Shown: positions 42,701 through 52,396 of the stretch, one piece after another
Position numbering within the stretch: the stretch's first letter is position 1
How the letters are laid out: each line of letters begins with the position of its first letter
Virus record (IMG/VR): IMGVR_UViG_3300045051_001056
Coordinates: 33,746-97,745 of that record
Reading direction: 5' to 3' (one strand)
DNA from: a virus
DNA: 64,000 nucleotides
Notes under the pieces: generated by a model
The model's database searches: none
What the model was told of the DNA's origin: nothing
Seen by the model: the letters and a program-made list of their open reading frames with translations, nothing else
Position numbers and translations under genes: made by a program

Positions 42701-45700
42701 ATTCAAGAGCATCTGATCCAACGGTGGATAAGTCTTTTATATCGACATTTAATTCTTTTGCCAGAGATTTTTTGTATTCGTCTCCATTGGTTTTCATATC
42801 ATTCACAAAGACTGCACTATATGTATCTGGCAATCTCTTCCCGCTTTTTAGAACGACGCCTTTGGCAACAGAAATTCCCGGGGCATTATCTGACGCCAAT
42901 CTCTTCTGATATTCTGCCATGGCATCATCTATTGCGAAATCTAATGTCTGTTCGCCCCTATTTAAGTGTTTTGCAATAAATCCCTTTACCGACTTATTGA
43001 TTTCAGCCGGATCGCCAGATATTAGCATCATTGAATTGTGGACAGCCACTTGGCTATTGAGGTTTAGATCTAATAATAGATGTAATAATGCCTGCTTTTT
43101 ATTCTTAAAAACAAATTCTGTTCCCCCCCATTGATTTGGAGCGAAGTATCCCAATTTATTATTTAATGCGTATGATTGATTTACTGGTATATCCTTAATC
43201 AATTGACCATCGACTTCAACTAATCCATTTTTCTTAAGAAGTTCAATATCATCCTCAGCCTTTTTGATGAAATAATCCGCCAGTTTGTCCTTGAAAAAGT
43301 TCTCGTACTCTGGATTTTCGAGAGACATTAATTTAATAGCAGATACCTGCTTGCCATTAACATCTATTTTTTGGTTTGGAACTATATTGTTAGAGGCATC
43401 TCTTTTAAAAATCTTGTTCAGGAATTTGTATGAGTAAATAAATTGACCATTATCAACATAATGTGCAGAATATTCATTTCTTAGCCTCTCTCTCCCATTA
43501 GAATCTGTTGTAATTATGGCCAAAATTCTTCCAAGCTCTCCACGAACAATGCAAAACGCGTCATCAAGGGCGTCGCTTTTCATTAGGACATCTTTATTTA
43601 TGGAAGCCATATTACCTTTTTGTCCTGGAATAACTATGCCCTTCGGTAGGCTAGTCCTTGGCAACTCAAAAACACTTGTAAGATGCTTGTCGGCTTTAGT
43701 GGTATCCCACACAAACATGGTGTCTTTACCATTATTCTGAAAGTCTGAGATTAAGCTTAATACTGCCTCAGATTGAGCCATTAATTTTCTTGTAGAGGCC
43801 TTTTTCGTGCCATCCTTTCTTATGCCATCCTTATAGCCAATCCTCCAAGAATTTCTAAATGGAGTATTATCCCTTCCAAGGTTTTTATTTTTAAGCCAAG
43901 AAGCCTCTCCCGTAAAGATAGAGTTCCTCAAGGCCTCTATCAATGGGAATCTTTTAATTCCATTCTCCTCAACTTTATCGTTGATTAGGTCATGAAGCAT
44001 ATTGGTTTGATAGGTGTTGATGCCAAAATTATAGTGGGCATTCCCATCGACCCCAGTACTCATATTAGCAAAATATCCATTTTTATGTCCAGCCTCAATA
44101 TTGGCAAGAAACTTAAACGCCGACTGATCCAACTTCCTCAATATTACATCTGGAGAATCATTGTCCGCTATTCCGTTCTCACCTTTTCCACTAAGAGTTT
44201 GCTCTATAGCAGAAAATATCCCAATGGGATTTCCCGTTTCGCTATATCCAAATTGGGAATCTAGGGATTTCCCCGAAAAAGTATATCCCTTTCGCTTATT
44301 ATATGTCTTGGGGAGCCTTAGTTCATCATATGTTTTATTGCTCAATCTTATACCAAGGCTGGCGAAAGCCTCTTTAACAAATTCAACCAATTCGGCATCA
44401 AGTTTAGGCCCAATCAGAGAAATATTTTTTTTCCTATATTCCCTTGCATCACTTATACTTTTAGAAAAGCTGTCAAATATATTCTTGCGCTCCTTAGGAT
44501 TATTATATAAAACTCCAGATATCATGGATTTCCATTCATTAAAAACAACCCTATCGGCTCTCCTTCTCTCTGAATTATAAGTTGACAAAGTGCTATACTT
44601 AGTATTCCAAGAATTCATTATAAACATATTCCTATGCCTATTCATTGCAATGGCAAATTGAATTCTTAATTGGGCGTCACCCTCTTTTAAATTGTCAGAC
44701 AATTGTCTGAACATATTATTGGGAATAAATTTATCCAAGATTGATGCCTCATCCTCTATGGCCCGCAATATTCCATCAACACTCCTGTCTGCAGTCATAG
44801 ACGTAAGCGCCAAAACCTTCTGATAAGCTCTCTCGGTATCCATGTGTCTTGCTAGTCCCAATGCATTTTCGCTAGGATCTTTTAGTGACCACATCAATAT
44901 CTTCACGGAATCGCTCGAAGTGCTAGATTCACTCCTGCTGAACATGCCATCATTATTCCAATCCTCTCCGCTCAAATAATCTGTGTCGGACGTGTTGATC
45001 ATTTCATCGTCTTCACTTTCAGATTCTATTTCATCCTCAGACATTTCTCTCAATCTGTCCTCATTTGAGATAGAGTTAATTACATCTTCTGAAACATCTA
45101 TGCCCAATCCTCGCAACTCTTTTATGGTAGAATCAACGATCCTCTTCCATGCTGTTATGTCAAGAATCTTTCTTACGCTTAGCGCATTATTATATGCTAT
45201 ATCGCGTTCATCTTCTGAGATTGAATCGTCCTCAGACAGTTCGGCCTGCCTATTATAGTGCGATTTCAGAGAATTATATGCAACATTTAACATTCTACGC
45301 ACGCTGACATTATTGCCTTCTTTCCTAATCAAGGTAGAAAATGCATCCTTAATTACTCCAATGCCCGCATGTTTCTCCTCACTAGTTATAGCTTGATTAT
45401 CTGAAGTCTTTATAATGAAGTCTCTATCAATATTTTTTTCATCTGACGGAACCTTGATGGCGAAAATTGACGCTTCTGGCCGCGCACCCCCCTGAACCTC
45501 ATCAACAGATTTTGCAGAATGGTCTAATAAGCTTGAGGCCACACTTACAAAATCGTTATATGCGCTACTAGGTATTTTTAATATCTTGGACACCCAGTCA
45601 AGAAAGTCTTGGAATATATTTTTCTCACCAATTTGAGGAGATGAAATGCTAGATAATTCTTTTATAAATTTAGAATTAGTAAACCCCTCGCTAATAAATT

Positions 45701-46391
45701 CATTTAAATTTTTTAATCCATAATATTTACCTTTTGCCTCAGCTTCAGTGATATTATATTTCTCCTGTATATTAGACAACACATGATTATATATGTCCCT
45801 TAATTTCTCCACGTGGGTTGATTGTGGATTATTATTAATATATCTGGCAGATATAGAGTGAATTATTTCATGAATTATTGCATTATGGGATAACCCATTT
45901 GGGGATGTTTGACTATAGTCTCCAAATTCAGATATTCTAATGGAATGTAATCCTGAATTATATTCAGCCAATGTAATATTACCCATACTGTTTTCCAGAT
46001 AGTTAACCGGCTCTAGGTCGATCCTAATATTATAATCGCCAAGACTAATTACATTGCGTAATGCATTTATTATTGGACTTAACCCAGGATTTCTAATATT
46101 GATTCTATCCAAAACCTCTCCGACAGTGGAATCATTTCTGCCATCAAAAATATCCCTCCTAACAAACTGATCGGTAGGATTACCCAATCTCCTGGCTTCA
46201 TTAAATCTTGCTTCATGTATGGCGGATAGCTCTTCCGCAGACAACTTGCCTTGCCAATAGCCATTCATGGGTAGCCCAAGGTTATCTATATTACCCTCTG
46301 TTTTATTCCATATGGAATATGCGAGAGTTGTTCCAACTTTTTCTTCTAAAGATTTAAATGCTTGAGAGGATTTATTTGGACAATTTATCAT
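36732..46391 (-). CDS. Giant virion RNA polymerase multidomain protein, 3219 aa
   Basis: Residues 1662-1666 are DFDID within TQMGSDFDIDKLYTYW, the metal-binding DxDxD motif of the crAss-like single-chain two-barrel RNA polymerase (known from phage phi14:2). A zincin-like HEIIH site lies at 174-178, within NAIIHEIIHSIS, and a second, HELNH, at 2596-2600. An ASCH-like region (MIEAGLRTRTTRSVG) lies near 2800-2920. A histidine phosphatase domain lies at the C terminus, with its halves swapped: GESF 3041-3044 and ITHN (His3071) before RHGE 3122-3125 and SDVPRT 3165-3170. Such polymerases are injected to transcribe early genes. Domains may be separated by proteolysis. Confidence 0.85.
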   Translation of the reverse strand: MINCPNKSSQAFKSLEEKVGTTLAYSIWNKTEGNIDNLGLPMNGYWQGKLSAEELSAIHEARFNEARRLGNPTDQFVRRDIFDGRNDSTVGEVLDRINIRNPGLSPIINALRNVISLGDYNIRIDLEPVNYLENSMGNITLAEYNSGLHSIRISEFGDYSQTSPNGLSHNAIIHEIIHSISARYINNNPQSTHVEKLRDIYNHVLSNIQEKYNITEAEAKGKYYGLKNLNEFISEGFTNSKFIKELSSISSPQIGEKNIFQDFLDWVSKILKIPSSAYNDFVSVASSLLDHSAKSVDEVQGGARPEASIFAIKVPSDEKNIDRDFIIKTSDNQAITSEEKHAGIGVIKDAFSTLIRKEGNNVSVRRMLNVAYNSLKSHYNRQAELSEDDSISEDERDIAYNNALSVRKILDITAWKRIVDSTIKELRGLGIDVSEDVINSISNEDRLREMSEDEIESESEDDEMINTSDTDYLSGEDWNNDGMFSRSESSTSSDSVKILMWSLKDPSENALGLARHMDTERAYQKVLALTSMTADRSVDGILRAIEDEASILDKFIPNNMFRQLSDNLKEGDAQLRIQFAIAMNRHRNMFIMNSWNTKYSTLSTYNSERRRADRVVFNEWKSMISGVLYNNPKERKNIFDSFSKSISDAREYRKKNISLIGPKLDAELVEFVKEAFASLGIRLSNKTYDELRLPKTYNKRKGYTFSGKSLDSQFGYSETGNPIGIFSAIEQTLSGKGENGIADNDSPDVILRKLDQSAFKFLANIEAGHKNGYFANMSTGVDGNAHYNFGINTYQTNMLHDLINDKVEENGIKRFPLIEALRNSIFTGEASWLKNKNLGRDNTPFRNSWRIGYKDGIRKDGTKKASTRKLMAQSEAVLSLISDFQNNGKDTMFVWDTTKADKHLTSVFELPRTSLPKGIVIPGQKGNMASINKDVLMKSDALDDAFCIVRGELGRILAIITTDSNGRERLRNEYSAHYVDNGQFIYSYKFLNKIFKRDASNNIVPNQKIDVNGKQVSAIKLMSLENPEYENFFKDKLADYFIKKAEDDIELLKKNGLVEVDGQLIKDIPVNQSYALNNKLGYFAPNQWGGTEFVFKNKKQALLHLLLDLNLNSQVAVHNSMMLISGDPAEINKSVKGFIAKHLNRGEQTLDFAIDDAMAEYQKRLASDNAPGISVAKGVVLKSGKRLPDTYSAVFVNDMKTNGDEYKKSLAKELNVDIKDLSTVGSDALEFVSLDHKLDLLFKYGQLLENEYTHLKSKYNSGRDLDESDLRKIIIGAGKPRQVTHRFVDIDGVLYFKKIYVKSAEMPLIRQITETMNGPLNDLRQVMEDEKIDRLVHVSAAKVGAENIMTIYDDKGNFLPKDELVKSFSRGRTNMEFAGFGYQQDLPYDESHDKIRLVTQADTSILEGLLDKEFKYKGEKVNGNDLLERKHSIRIALSQAEERDVDSELGYNDGLFNEDKAVSVMSSEASRIGVMENNVKHVQNAAKAKIPLLFSAVASKLENILFSMYSNRVIKPKQPGGSFVQFPDLGRGIDTLDADKINNINGLIKTKWYNAETGLKYMSSTKDGISYMDILLPFKAWNEMNKLANIKDFVDDKTNLIDLSKFGENEKEAEKLLTIIGMRIPNQGHSSQVIGRIVGFLPKSYGDVAIVPPEITTQMGSDFDIDKLYTYWRNTFLTKDGKLSSIPSNAISFDENNDIIINHDVINSWWLSRVKNDERLLKKIDRAREIDEKVARSLSKATDTGESSDIADLMNTMLSDQEYGELLVKDMETPDSLIKKALQDSYFEIFESVLSDKDVIKKALSPLEKPDLLEEASLVIANNPKGEFGDYVRQISDYMLQSGSKSGVAIFSKIISAAIKMENKNIAIMVKDPESGKVKNYVFAKFKNNKDKVLKLGRLNPNNKNTYIDINGKPHERSGIENIRTQQSGAVDNANKPVLAKNNLNVQTFNVSALMSILSDSSGNGLSLSTNARFLRQEGIKMLTDHLVESNGTIAKFKKGAEGDTRIATAAKEIINELRNRYSGDKSELDAYVDSLKSEAYSPNDFREVELTPPDQRNSKEYLGKQIDFINMFIELSDKAWPFSDATNVATIDSRGLGTNYHQNAGTIYRASKGMQSGDLANLSTLWSRNGSAFIELKNGKYLWKIDDNDKITASGHNISIALKVQNAIGKLMGYNNPMLIQATSDIERTKGSMFKSKRTFNAQRNIANEFKSFVFSKMPLLDGVTFENLVDNHQLANDLIRLKKERALSNNLFIQTLQSDEQLRFVTMEARISDSSAAENLTLGFYELATSDNPEYRKFAEDMVKYEYLMGGLQKMTSSLKYMDADILDKMGVNDQVSMLLKGDDISVDRSAEFVEKYFQNNPEEASIISKINRKLFKDKESKESYVRINVDTSSKSFDNVDREFLGRIITIDDSGEPSYKNYISSYVGGDIKLYKFNPEALVDGFARYDEIPTRGSASINRRGTPSFSDYSGSYGERVTPKLLKDIRPLGSETAVDSGFSSDQLMSDIPHNSYVKDLKSFFSNSENTNVAWSGALAESMGDYMNNVKMVYEPNDPEGRVAVYELEKRQICIYKKQMSEVIDKYGIEYAHETIAHELNHAMMAEAYSLGKNGNKTFKKISDTVDALYRDAANSMDNVPVISIVTGKTLNADWTYILTAISHDEHIDSIAQHFYPDDTDSRNELKLTMYSFNSPEEFVANLMSRPKFQTQMKQVQISPETAKKIGITKGKNVLRAFLESFAKLFTKLNSITFKNENGQKSSKNSVYEAAFINMMTLVDKVKEIPQRKDVSVPVVSIPQNLVSGKLSFGTIQVANSESKKLLGPNPHSIDMIEAGLRTRTTRSVGEMQKYNIRVGDIITQSGISADGTIKKVQTKITAIYPKGTPEYLSTWYKEGWTQEGIDNIKRFKDGAAAIEFEVLKPMETTTKPMSHSEQLEFEMKWKESNVALPRAKKIPKKMTELPKLEDFQGDEASYFRSLEQFRRDNPDKASIGIEFQKPQILVEPNFRTLDLKDLVGTKQSKEAVAMVDDIIINNPDMPIANGESFTNFSTNVLSALNKLIESAPDNAVIITHNSAFGLMRLWNTLGRPQNLDNNFRTRYTKMESSPGDTFQIKSRNGIINIVRHGETEDNVSGNFRSEQTRLTQNGINKAKELGKKLSNASVIITSDVPRTLHTANIIANGGTMAQLGSTVVEYLRNSEKNVRFAFRDAVERGIFKTKCE

Positions 46392-46416
46392 ATAAGTCTT
46401 ATTTTAATTTGTAATA

Positions 46417-46424
46417 CAAAGATA
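46417..46424 (-). promoter_or_regulatory. Possible promoter of the RNA polymerase gene (-7 box)
   Basis: TATCTTTG on the - strand fits TAnnTTTG and lies 25 nt before the ATG of the 3219-aa gene, in the only gap between giant genes. I see no TTG at the normal 19-20 nt spacing, so it may be weak or need an activator. Confidence 0.45.
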
Positions 46425-46428
46425 CAAA

Positions 46429-49400
46429 TTATTTACAATATTTTATTAATTTTTCTCCCATAGAAATACCGTCTTCTGGGTCTGAGTTGAACAAAGTGTT
46501 ATCGACCACCTCAATTCCTATTGATGCCTTCTGCGTCGATATATCATTAGATTCAAGCAACTCAATGGTTTCCCCATCAACCTTCATTGGCTTTAATTTT
46601 GGCCTAACCTTTTTCTCTGTAGCCCTAGGCGCAGTAGTCGTAGTAGATGTTGGCTTTTCAGGGGGCGTTACAGTCTTTGCGCCTTCTTTAGTGGCATCCC
46701 TCTTTAGGTCGAAGGTTATGGTTGGCTGAATGAGATATATATTCTTTCCACCAGATTGTCCAGCAACCTTGGCATTAGTTTGAAGTGTTTCCATATATAC
46801 GCTCGAATGATTCTTATTTTCGACCGTTCCGCTCTTGGTTATAAGATTTATTCCTTCATTAGACTCTAATTTTCCAGATTGAAAATTATGACGCATAATG
46901 CCAATTACATTAACCAGATCGTTTATTATTTTCTTTCCCTTATTAGAAGTCTCTTCGCTGTCGGACTTTAGCATAGTCGCAAGGGTTGATGTGGCTATAA
47001 CATTAGATGCACCATTAGTTTGACCATATTTAATCATGGTTTTACCATCTTTATCCCAAATGGTTATAGCCGGCCTATCTTTAAAGTTTTTATCACCCCA
47101 CAAATGGGAAGGTATCATATATACAAACTGTTGTAAGTAGTTCCTAAGACCATCCATCGTGTCTATCTCCTGGCCAATCATGGAAGAATCCTTATTCACC
47201 TTTTCTGTGATTTTGGGGTCTATATTTAAATGTGCTAATATTCCATTTTTAACATACTCAATCCTTCCAGAATCGTTTACGGTTTTTGACATCACTGGCA
47301 TAGCATAGAAGGAGCCATCCCCAATCGGCAATAATATAACAGGTCTGCCAGACGTTAAGTCTTCTCGTCCAATCATCTCTTGATTTACTACATTCGATAC
47401 AATGGTTTTACCTTGATACACAACCCCATTAACGACGTGTGCAAATGGAAGAATCCCATTAAATTTCGCATCTCCAATTAGATTTGGCATAGCATCCTTA
47501 ATGGATTTATATCCCTCAGTATTAATTAAAGGATGGCCAGCAGAAATATTCTCTATCTTTGACGATATTGAAACTTTATTTCCATTTCTAAATTCATCCG
47601 TAATGGTGCTCCTTAAAGCTGTAACCTCTTGGGCAATCGATTCCGATGAATTTGTTATATTCTTTCTTGCTCCTGGCCCACCTTCGTCCAGCCATTTGGA
47701 CTCCCTTAGAAATCCTATAAGGCTACCCTTTTCTCCATTTTTTTCGGCTAAATATATCGCAATTGGTATATCTCTCCCCTCCCTTATGGCACTTGCTGCA
47801 TTGTGCGGAGTAGTCTTTCTTTTCCCATTATGATATAGTGCCTTGCCATTTTTATCATAATCTGCTAAAGGAATTTTCTCTCCCTCGTATGGCTCAATTA
47901 TTATATTTCTACCAGCATATACATGACGTCTATCTGAATTAATTAGATATTCTTCATTAATGACTCCAGTTCCAATATATTGACCATCTATAAAATTATA
48001 TTGCTCCGCAAGAAATGCTATCGAATTTGGATTTGCATTTATCTCGCCCTTCGATGATTTTCTAATTATATCACCTATTTCTCCATCATTAATATCTGAT
48101 ACTGGTTCTGCTGGATCAGATATGATATTTTCAACAGGCTTTTTTTCCTTTTTCTCTACCTGCTTAGCAGCGTCATCAATCTTTCTATCTGCAGGAACAG
48201 ACTTTCTAGAATTAATAAATTCAAACAAATCATCCTTAGTCAAATCGTCTATAGTATATCCCTTTGAATTTAGGAATGCGTCTATATCTGCCCTATTAAA
48301 TTTCGAGTCTCCTATCTTAATTGACGCCCTTGGGTCATATCCAAGCTCTCCATATAAATTCTTTATAGTTGACAATATCGTAGGCTTTCCCTGATTATTC
48401 TTATCCATGAGATAAATCCTAGCACCCCTCATTGCTCCCATAACATCTTTCATCCTTGGCTTAACTACAAGATAATCCTTTTCCCCATTAGGCTTTACTT
48501 CGGAAATTATAGATATAGTATCCTTATCTGCATCGAACTGAGATAGCTCATCGTCTTTCAGATTCTTGGCAGTATTATCTTCATTTAATTCAAATTTCTC
48601 GGATGGACGCATTTTCACGCCCTTTGGACCATCTACGACGTAGCTATGCGGGATATCTTGATTCTCGGCTGGATTATTATTAATGGTAATCGAAGAACCT
48701 GGCCTAGTCTCTGTAGCTAAATCTTTTTCATTTATAATTCCTGGAGCTTTAGGGAGAATTTCTGATCTATTATTTTGCACAACCTCATCATTCTTCTGAT
48801 CCTCAGCCTTCTGAACTTTCTTCTCCTCTTTGATCTGGAGTTCTTTTTGAAATTCTGGGCTAGTGATTCTTTTCAGGGATTCGTCAGAAATCTTTTTATT
48901 ATCTCCTAAAACAATCTTCCTTGAATTTAATTCCGATGTAGCCTCATCCAACTCCTTCTCAGTTATTTCTGGATTCTGTTTTTTGAGAGAATCCTTTGCT
49001 GCATCTATCTGGCTATTTACAATATTAATTGCCTCTCCCAAATCATCTGATGCAAGCTTCTGATTTAGAACCTCCTCTTTGTTTAAATATCCCGAGAGAT
49101 TGACACTATCACCAGACTGCTTAATTCTATTAAGTCTGTCTATGGCAATTTTTGCTCTATCTACCTCATCCTGTACCTCACTTTCTGGCCTTCCAGTTTT
49201 CTTAGAGATATCTTGAACATTCTGATTTGCAGCAATTGAAAATGAATTGATGGTATTATCTATGTCTCCATTCAAATAATCTACTTTTCCCTGCTCATCA
49301 AGATAATCTCTATCAATCCTATCATGCTCCTCCTGTGATGATGCATTTTTCTTTGCTTGGAAATAATCATCGATCCTCTTCGACCTGTTGAAAGCTGCAG

Positions 49401-50679
49401 TTCCCTTATTGTTTGTGTTTCCCCCAGCGATGGTTTGCTTTAAATTATTAACAGCCTCTTGAGAACGCTCAATCGCCGTAGTAAGAACATGGGTTCCATA
49501 CGTTTGTATTCCACCACCTAGCGCACCCATAAACATTTGCTCCAATCCTTTTGGAGCCATTAAATTATTTAGTATCCTCTCTGGATCAAGTTGATACCTA
49601 AAACCATCTTTAGACTGTTGCATTGCCTCCGTTTGAGCAGCATAGTTAACGCCCTCCTCTAGGCCCTCTTGTAGCGTTTCGGATATAACTTCCTTGTTTA
49701 GCCCTCCCATATTCTTAATCAAAGCTTGATGGGCCTTCGTAAATAATCCAGCAGAAGTTAGGTTCGACAATATGTTTACTCTATTGATATTGACATCTAA
49801 CGCGGCAGCATCTGCTGCCAATTGCTTGGCGGTCTCAATGTCCTTTCCCTCCGCAACCTTGTTATTGAAAACATCTCGATACACCCCCATCCCCTCCTGA
49901 ATGGATTCTGCCTGATTTAGAGCTATTGCATTTGCAACAGTTGTTCCAGCTTGAACTCCTGAAATATGTTTCGAAATCATTCCCTCTAGGGCAATCTGGG
50001 CTTCCGCCTCTGGGACCTTTCCCTCGGCAATTAGCCTCTGGATTCTTGCCTCATATTTAGCAAGAGCTTTTGGCGATAAAGCACCGCTACTAATGTTGCT
50101 GGATAATCTATTTAATATGCCACCAGTGATCATACCAGTGAGCACAAAAGATCCAGCAGAATTTAATAGATTAGAAATATTTTCAGTCCAATATCCAGGA
50201 TCACCTATGTCCCACGATTTATTGGGCTCTTGTCTATATATGGGTTGATTCGCATTAATCTTATCCATCCAATCCTGCATAATATTTCCAACGGCATTCC
50301 CAACCTCATCATCTATATTGAAATAATCTTCTACATCCGCTATATTGGATAAATTTTGAACTGTTCCAAGTAAGACATTTGGAATAAGTCTCGTAGCGAT
50401 ATGACCGACCTGTTCTGATGTTGGCTGCGATATGGCACGCATCTTATTGATATCGACACCTAATTCGATTCCAGCAGGATTATATAAATAATCTTGATAT
50501 TTAGATATTTCATCTATGCCAGTAGCCGATTCTGGTCCAAACGTTATAGGTCTTTCTTCTAGCGGTTTTGTCCAATCCGGAACTGAAAGAGGCCCCTCTT
50601 GAGGAGGCCCCAGTATTTGACGATTTTCCTTTTGGGCTAATTTATTTTCTGAATAAAGTATTGATAGTGGATCTGGCAT
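46429..50679 (-). CDS. Giant virion cargo-type protein, 1416 aa
   Basis: No enzymatic motif is recognised. The first 350 residues include a Gly/Ala-rich membrane-like segment (FVLTGMITGGILNRL) and Ala-rich helices; residues about 400-640 are charged helices with Gln/Lys/Asp; a Pro/Thr-rich linker (TPPEKPTSTTTTAPRATEKK) precedes a short C-terminal domain. Its gene lies directly upstream of the polymerase gene, as for cargo proteins of crAss-like virions. It could form the ejection conduit or accompany the polymerase into the cell. Confidence 0.65.
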   Translation of the reverse strand: MPDPLSILYSENKLAQKENRQILGPPQEGPLSVPDWTKPLEERPITFGPESATGIDEISKYQDYLYNPAGIELGVDINKMRAISQPTSEQVGHIATRLIPNVLLGTVQNLSNIADVEDYFNIDDEVGNAVGNIMQDWMDKINANQPIYRQEPNKSWDIGDPGYWTENISNLLNSAGSFVLTGMITGGILNRLSSNISSGALSPKALAKYEARIQRLIAEGKVPEAEAQIALEGMISKHISGVQAGTTVANAIALNQAESIQEGMGVYRDVFNNKVAEGKDIETAKQLAADAAALDVNINRVNILSNLTSAGLFTKAHQALIKNMGGLNKEVISETLQEGLEEGVNYAAQTEAMQQSKDGFRYQLDPERILNNLMAPKGLEQMFMGALGGGIQTYGTHVLTTAIERSQEAVNNLKQTIAGGNTNNKGTAAFNRSKRIDDYFQAKKNASSQEEHDRIDRDYLDEQGKVDYLNGDIDNTINSFSIAANQNVQDISKKTGRPESEVQDEVDRAKIAIDRLNRIKQSGDSVNLSGYLNKEEVLNQKLASDDLGEAINIVNSQIDAAKDSLKKQNPEITEKELDEATSELNSRKIVLGDNKKISDESLKRITSPEFQKELQIKEEKKVQKAEDQKNDEVVQNNRSEILPKAPGIINEKDLATETRPGSSITINNNPAENQDIPHSYVVDGPKGVKMRPSEKFELNEDNTAKNLKDDELSQFDADKDTISIISEVKPNGEKDYLVVKPRMKDVMGAMRGARIYLMDKNNQGKPTILSTIKNLYGELGYDPRASIKIGDSKFNRADIDAFLNSKGYTIDDLTKDDLFEFINSRKSVPADRKIDDAAKQVEKKEKKPVENIISDPAEPVSDINDGEIGDIIRKSSKGEINANPNSIAFLAEQYNFIDGQYIGTGVINEEYLINSDRRHVYAGRNIIIEPYEGEKIPLADYDKNGKALYHNGKRKTTPHNAASAIREGRDIPIAIYLAEKNGEKGSLIGFLRESKWLDEGGPGARKNITNSSESIAQEVTALRSTITDEFRNGNKVSISSKIENISAGHPLINTEGYKSIKDAMPNLIGDAKFNGILPFAHVVNGVVYQGKTIVSNVVNQEMIGREDLTSGRPVILLPIGDGSFYAMPVMSKTVNDSGRIEYVKNGILAHLNIDPKITEKVNKDSSMIGQEIDTMDGLRNYLQQFVYMIPSHLWGDKNFKDRPAITIWDKDGKTMIKYGQTNGASNVIATSTLATMLKSDSEETSNKGKKIINDLVNVIGIMRHNFQSGKLESNEGINLITKSGTVENKNHSSVYMETLQTNAKVAGQSGGKNIYLIQPTITFDLKRDATKEGAKTVTPPEKPTSTTTTAPRATEKKVRPKLKPMKVDGETIELLESNDISTQKASIGIEVVDNTLFNSDPEDGISMGEKLIKYCK

Positions 50680-50680
50680 A

Positions 50681-52381
50681 CTATTCCTCCTCTTTTCTTC
50701 TTCTATCTTCTTTTATTTTCGATAAGACTGGCAATGACGACTGCTCCCACCTATTATACAATTGCCTCGTTAGAGCCAATCTCTGATTATTCTCATCTGA
50801 TGGATTTTCTCCGCCCAAGAACTGTGGACTAGTAAATACGTCTACGGCCGTCCTAGTGTCTCTTGGAGGCATTTTAATTAATGCATGCTCCATTGATATG
50901 TCTTTCGGCTTACTTCCTGAATTGTCTTTCGCGCTTAATGAAAAGTCGAAAAATATTTGACCAGTCACGCTATTAACATGTATTCCATTGAAAGTAATGG
51001 CTCTGTCAGATGTGTCTGGAGAAGTGAATTTTCCCTTCTTCTTACCATTACCTATGAATTCCCTAGTAACCTCATCGCCACCACCCCAATTCAGGGAATT
51101 CTCTGGCAAATTCTGTAAGTTTTGTCTCAAATTCTCACCAACAGCCTTACGATAATTGTCCACCCACTCGGTCAATTTCTTGTCTCCAAACAATTGTATC
51201 GATTCCCAATCTGGATTTATCATTATATGGGATTTCCATGGTTGAGCCGCCTGGGTATCTGAAAGAATTTTCTCCCTACCAGCCAAGAGATTTGAATATT
51301 CTTTATACTCTGGAGTATTTGAGGATATATTCCAAGCATCTGCAGGAGCATATCCTGTAAGGCCAATTTGTATCTGCCTATCCACGACCGGCTTTAAGGA
51401 TTTTATTCTATCATCCATCTGTTGTAATGTGGGATATTTCCCTCCAGTAGCATCAGAAATTCTTTTGTCAACATCCTTTTTAGCCTCTGGCGCAATAGAT
51501 ATTATGTCCTCAATATTTTGAGATGGCAATTCTGGACCAGTTGCAGTAATTGCAGTTCTAACCAGTGCTGGCTTTGCATATTGGGGATTCTGTCCTGCTC
51601 CAATATTTTTAAGGATTTCGGATGGCAATTGGTGTCTTTCTACGCCACCAACAACTGACGTCATTATACCACTACGTATTGCATCGCGAACTTCTTGATT
51701 AGGCTTTTCTACACCAGCAGCCTTAGCTGATAGTTCTGTTTGGCTATCTACCCAAGATTTAAATTGTGGATTAGATTGATAAGCCTCCATTGCCTCATCC
51801 GCGTTCTTGAACCCTTTCTGAACATTGAGGAATCCATACTTATCCACATCTTCCCTAACTTCACCCTCTGCAAAATTCTTCCCGATCAAAATACCGTGAG
51901 ATAGCAATTTGTTTCTATCGACAGCTTGATAGGGCTCTAGGGTTCTGCCACGCTTTGTCCAATCGTCGAAAGATTGTTCTAATGGATTTTGACCTAATAA
52001 TATGTTTTCACCAGTAGATTTATCCTTGAGATATTGTTTATATAATTCTTGACGTTGATTTGCGAATTGTTCCATTGGAGCCACATCTCTGAGATAGAGC
52101 TTCCTGAGACCCTTTGCCTCCTCGAGCAATCTTTGGGTAGCACCCTCCTTTGCCATCCTATTCATTAGGTTTGCCGATGCTACCTCGAACTCATCAGTTT
52201 TGCCAGCCTTATCTCCGAGCATTGTCACCAGGGTAGTCTTAGCCTCATTCATTGCATCAACTTTGGCCTCTACATCTTTTTCTCTTGTATACATTTGCTG
52301 TGGAACGAATGCCAACTCCTGCATACTTAGCGGCGTATATTGAGCCGTGGGAGCATCTCCCCAAAATCTATTAACTGCCAT
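50681..52381 (-). CDS. Virion cargo-type structural protein, 566 aa
   Basis: A soluble protein with a helical first half (VDAMNEAKTTLVTMLGDK, RLLEEAKGLRKLYLRD) and a mixed second half, ending in a very charged tail (SKIKEDRRRKEEE). It has the size and position of a crAss-like cargo protein, immediately upstream of the giant genes (1 nt spacing), and has its own promoter. No catalytic motif is visible. Confidence 0.6.
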   Translation of the reverse strand: MAVNRFWGDAPTAQYTPLSMQELAFVPQQMYTREKDVEAKVDAMNEAKTTLVTMLGDKAGKTDEFEVASANLMNRMAKEGATQRLLEEAKGLRKLYLRDVAPMEQFANQRQELYKQYLKDKSTGENILLGQNPLEQSFDDWTKRGRTLEPYQAVDRNKLLSHGILIGKNFAEGEVREDVDKYGFLNVQKGFKNADEAMEAYQSNPQFKSWVDSQTELSAKAAGVEKPNQEVRDAIRSGIMTSVVGGVERHQLPSEILKNIGAGQNPQYAKPALVRTAITATGPELPSQNIEDIISIAPEAKKDVDKRISDATGGKYPTLQQMDDRIKSLKPVVDRQIQIGLTGYAPADAWNISSNTPEYKEYSNLLAGREKILSDTQAAQPWKSHIMINPDWESIQLFGDKKLTEWVDNYRKAVGENLRQNLQNLPENSLNWGGGDEVTREFIGNGKKKGKFTSPDTSDRAITFNGIHVNSVTGQIFFDFSLSAKDNSGSKPKDISMEHALIKMPPRDTRTAVDVFTSPQFLGGENPSDENNQRLALTRQLYNRWEQSSLPVLSKIKEDRRRKEEE

Positions 52382-52396
52382 ATTTATATATTTTCA

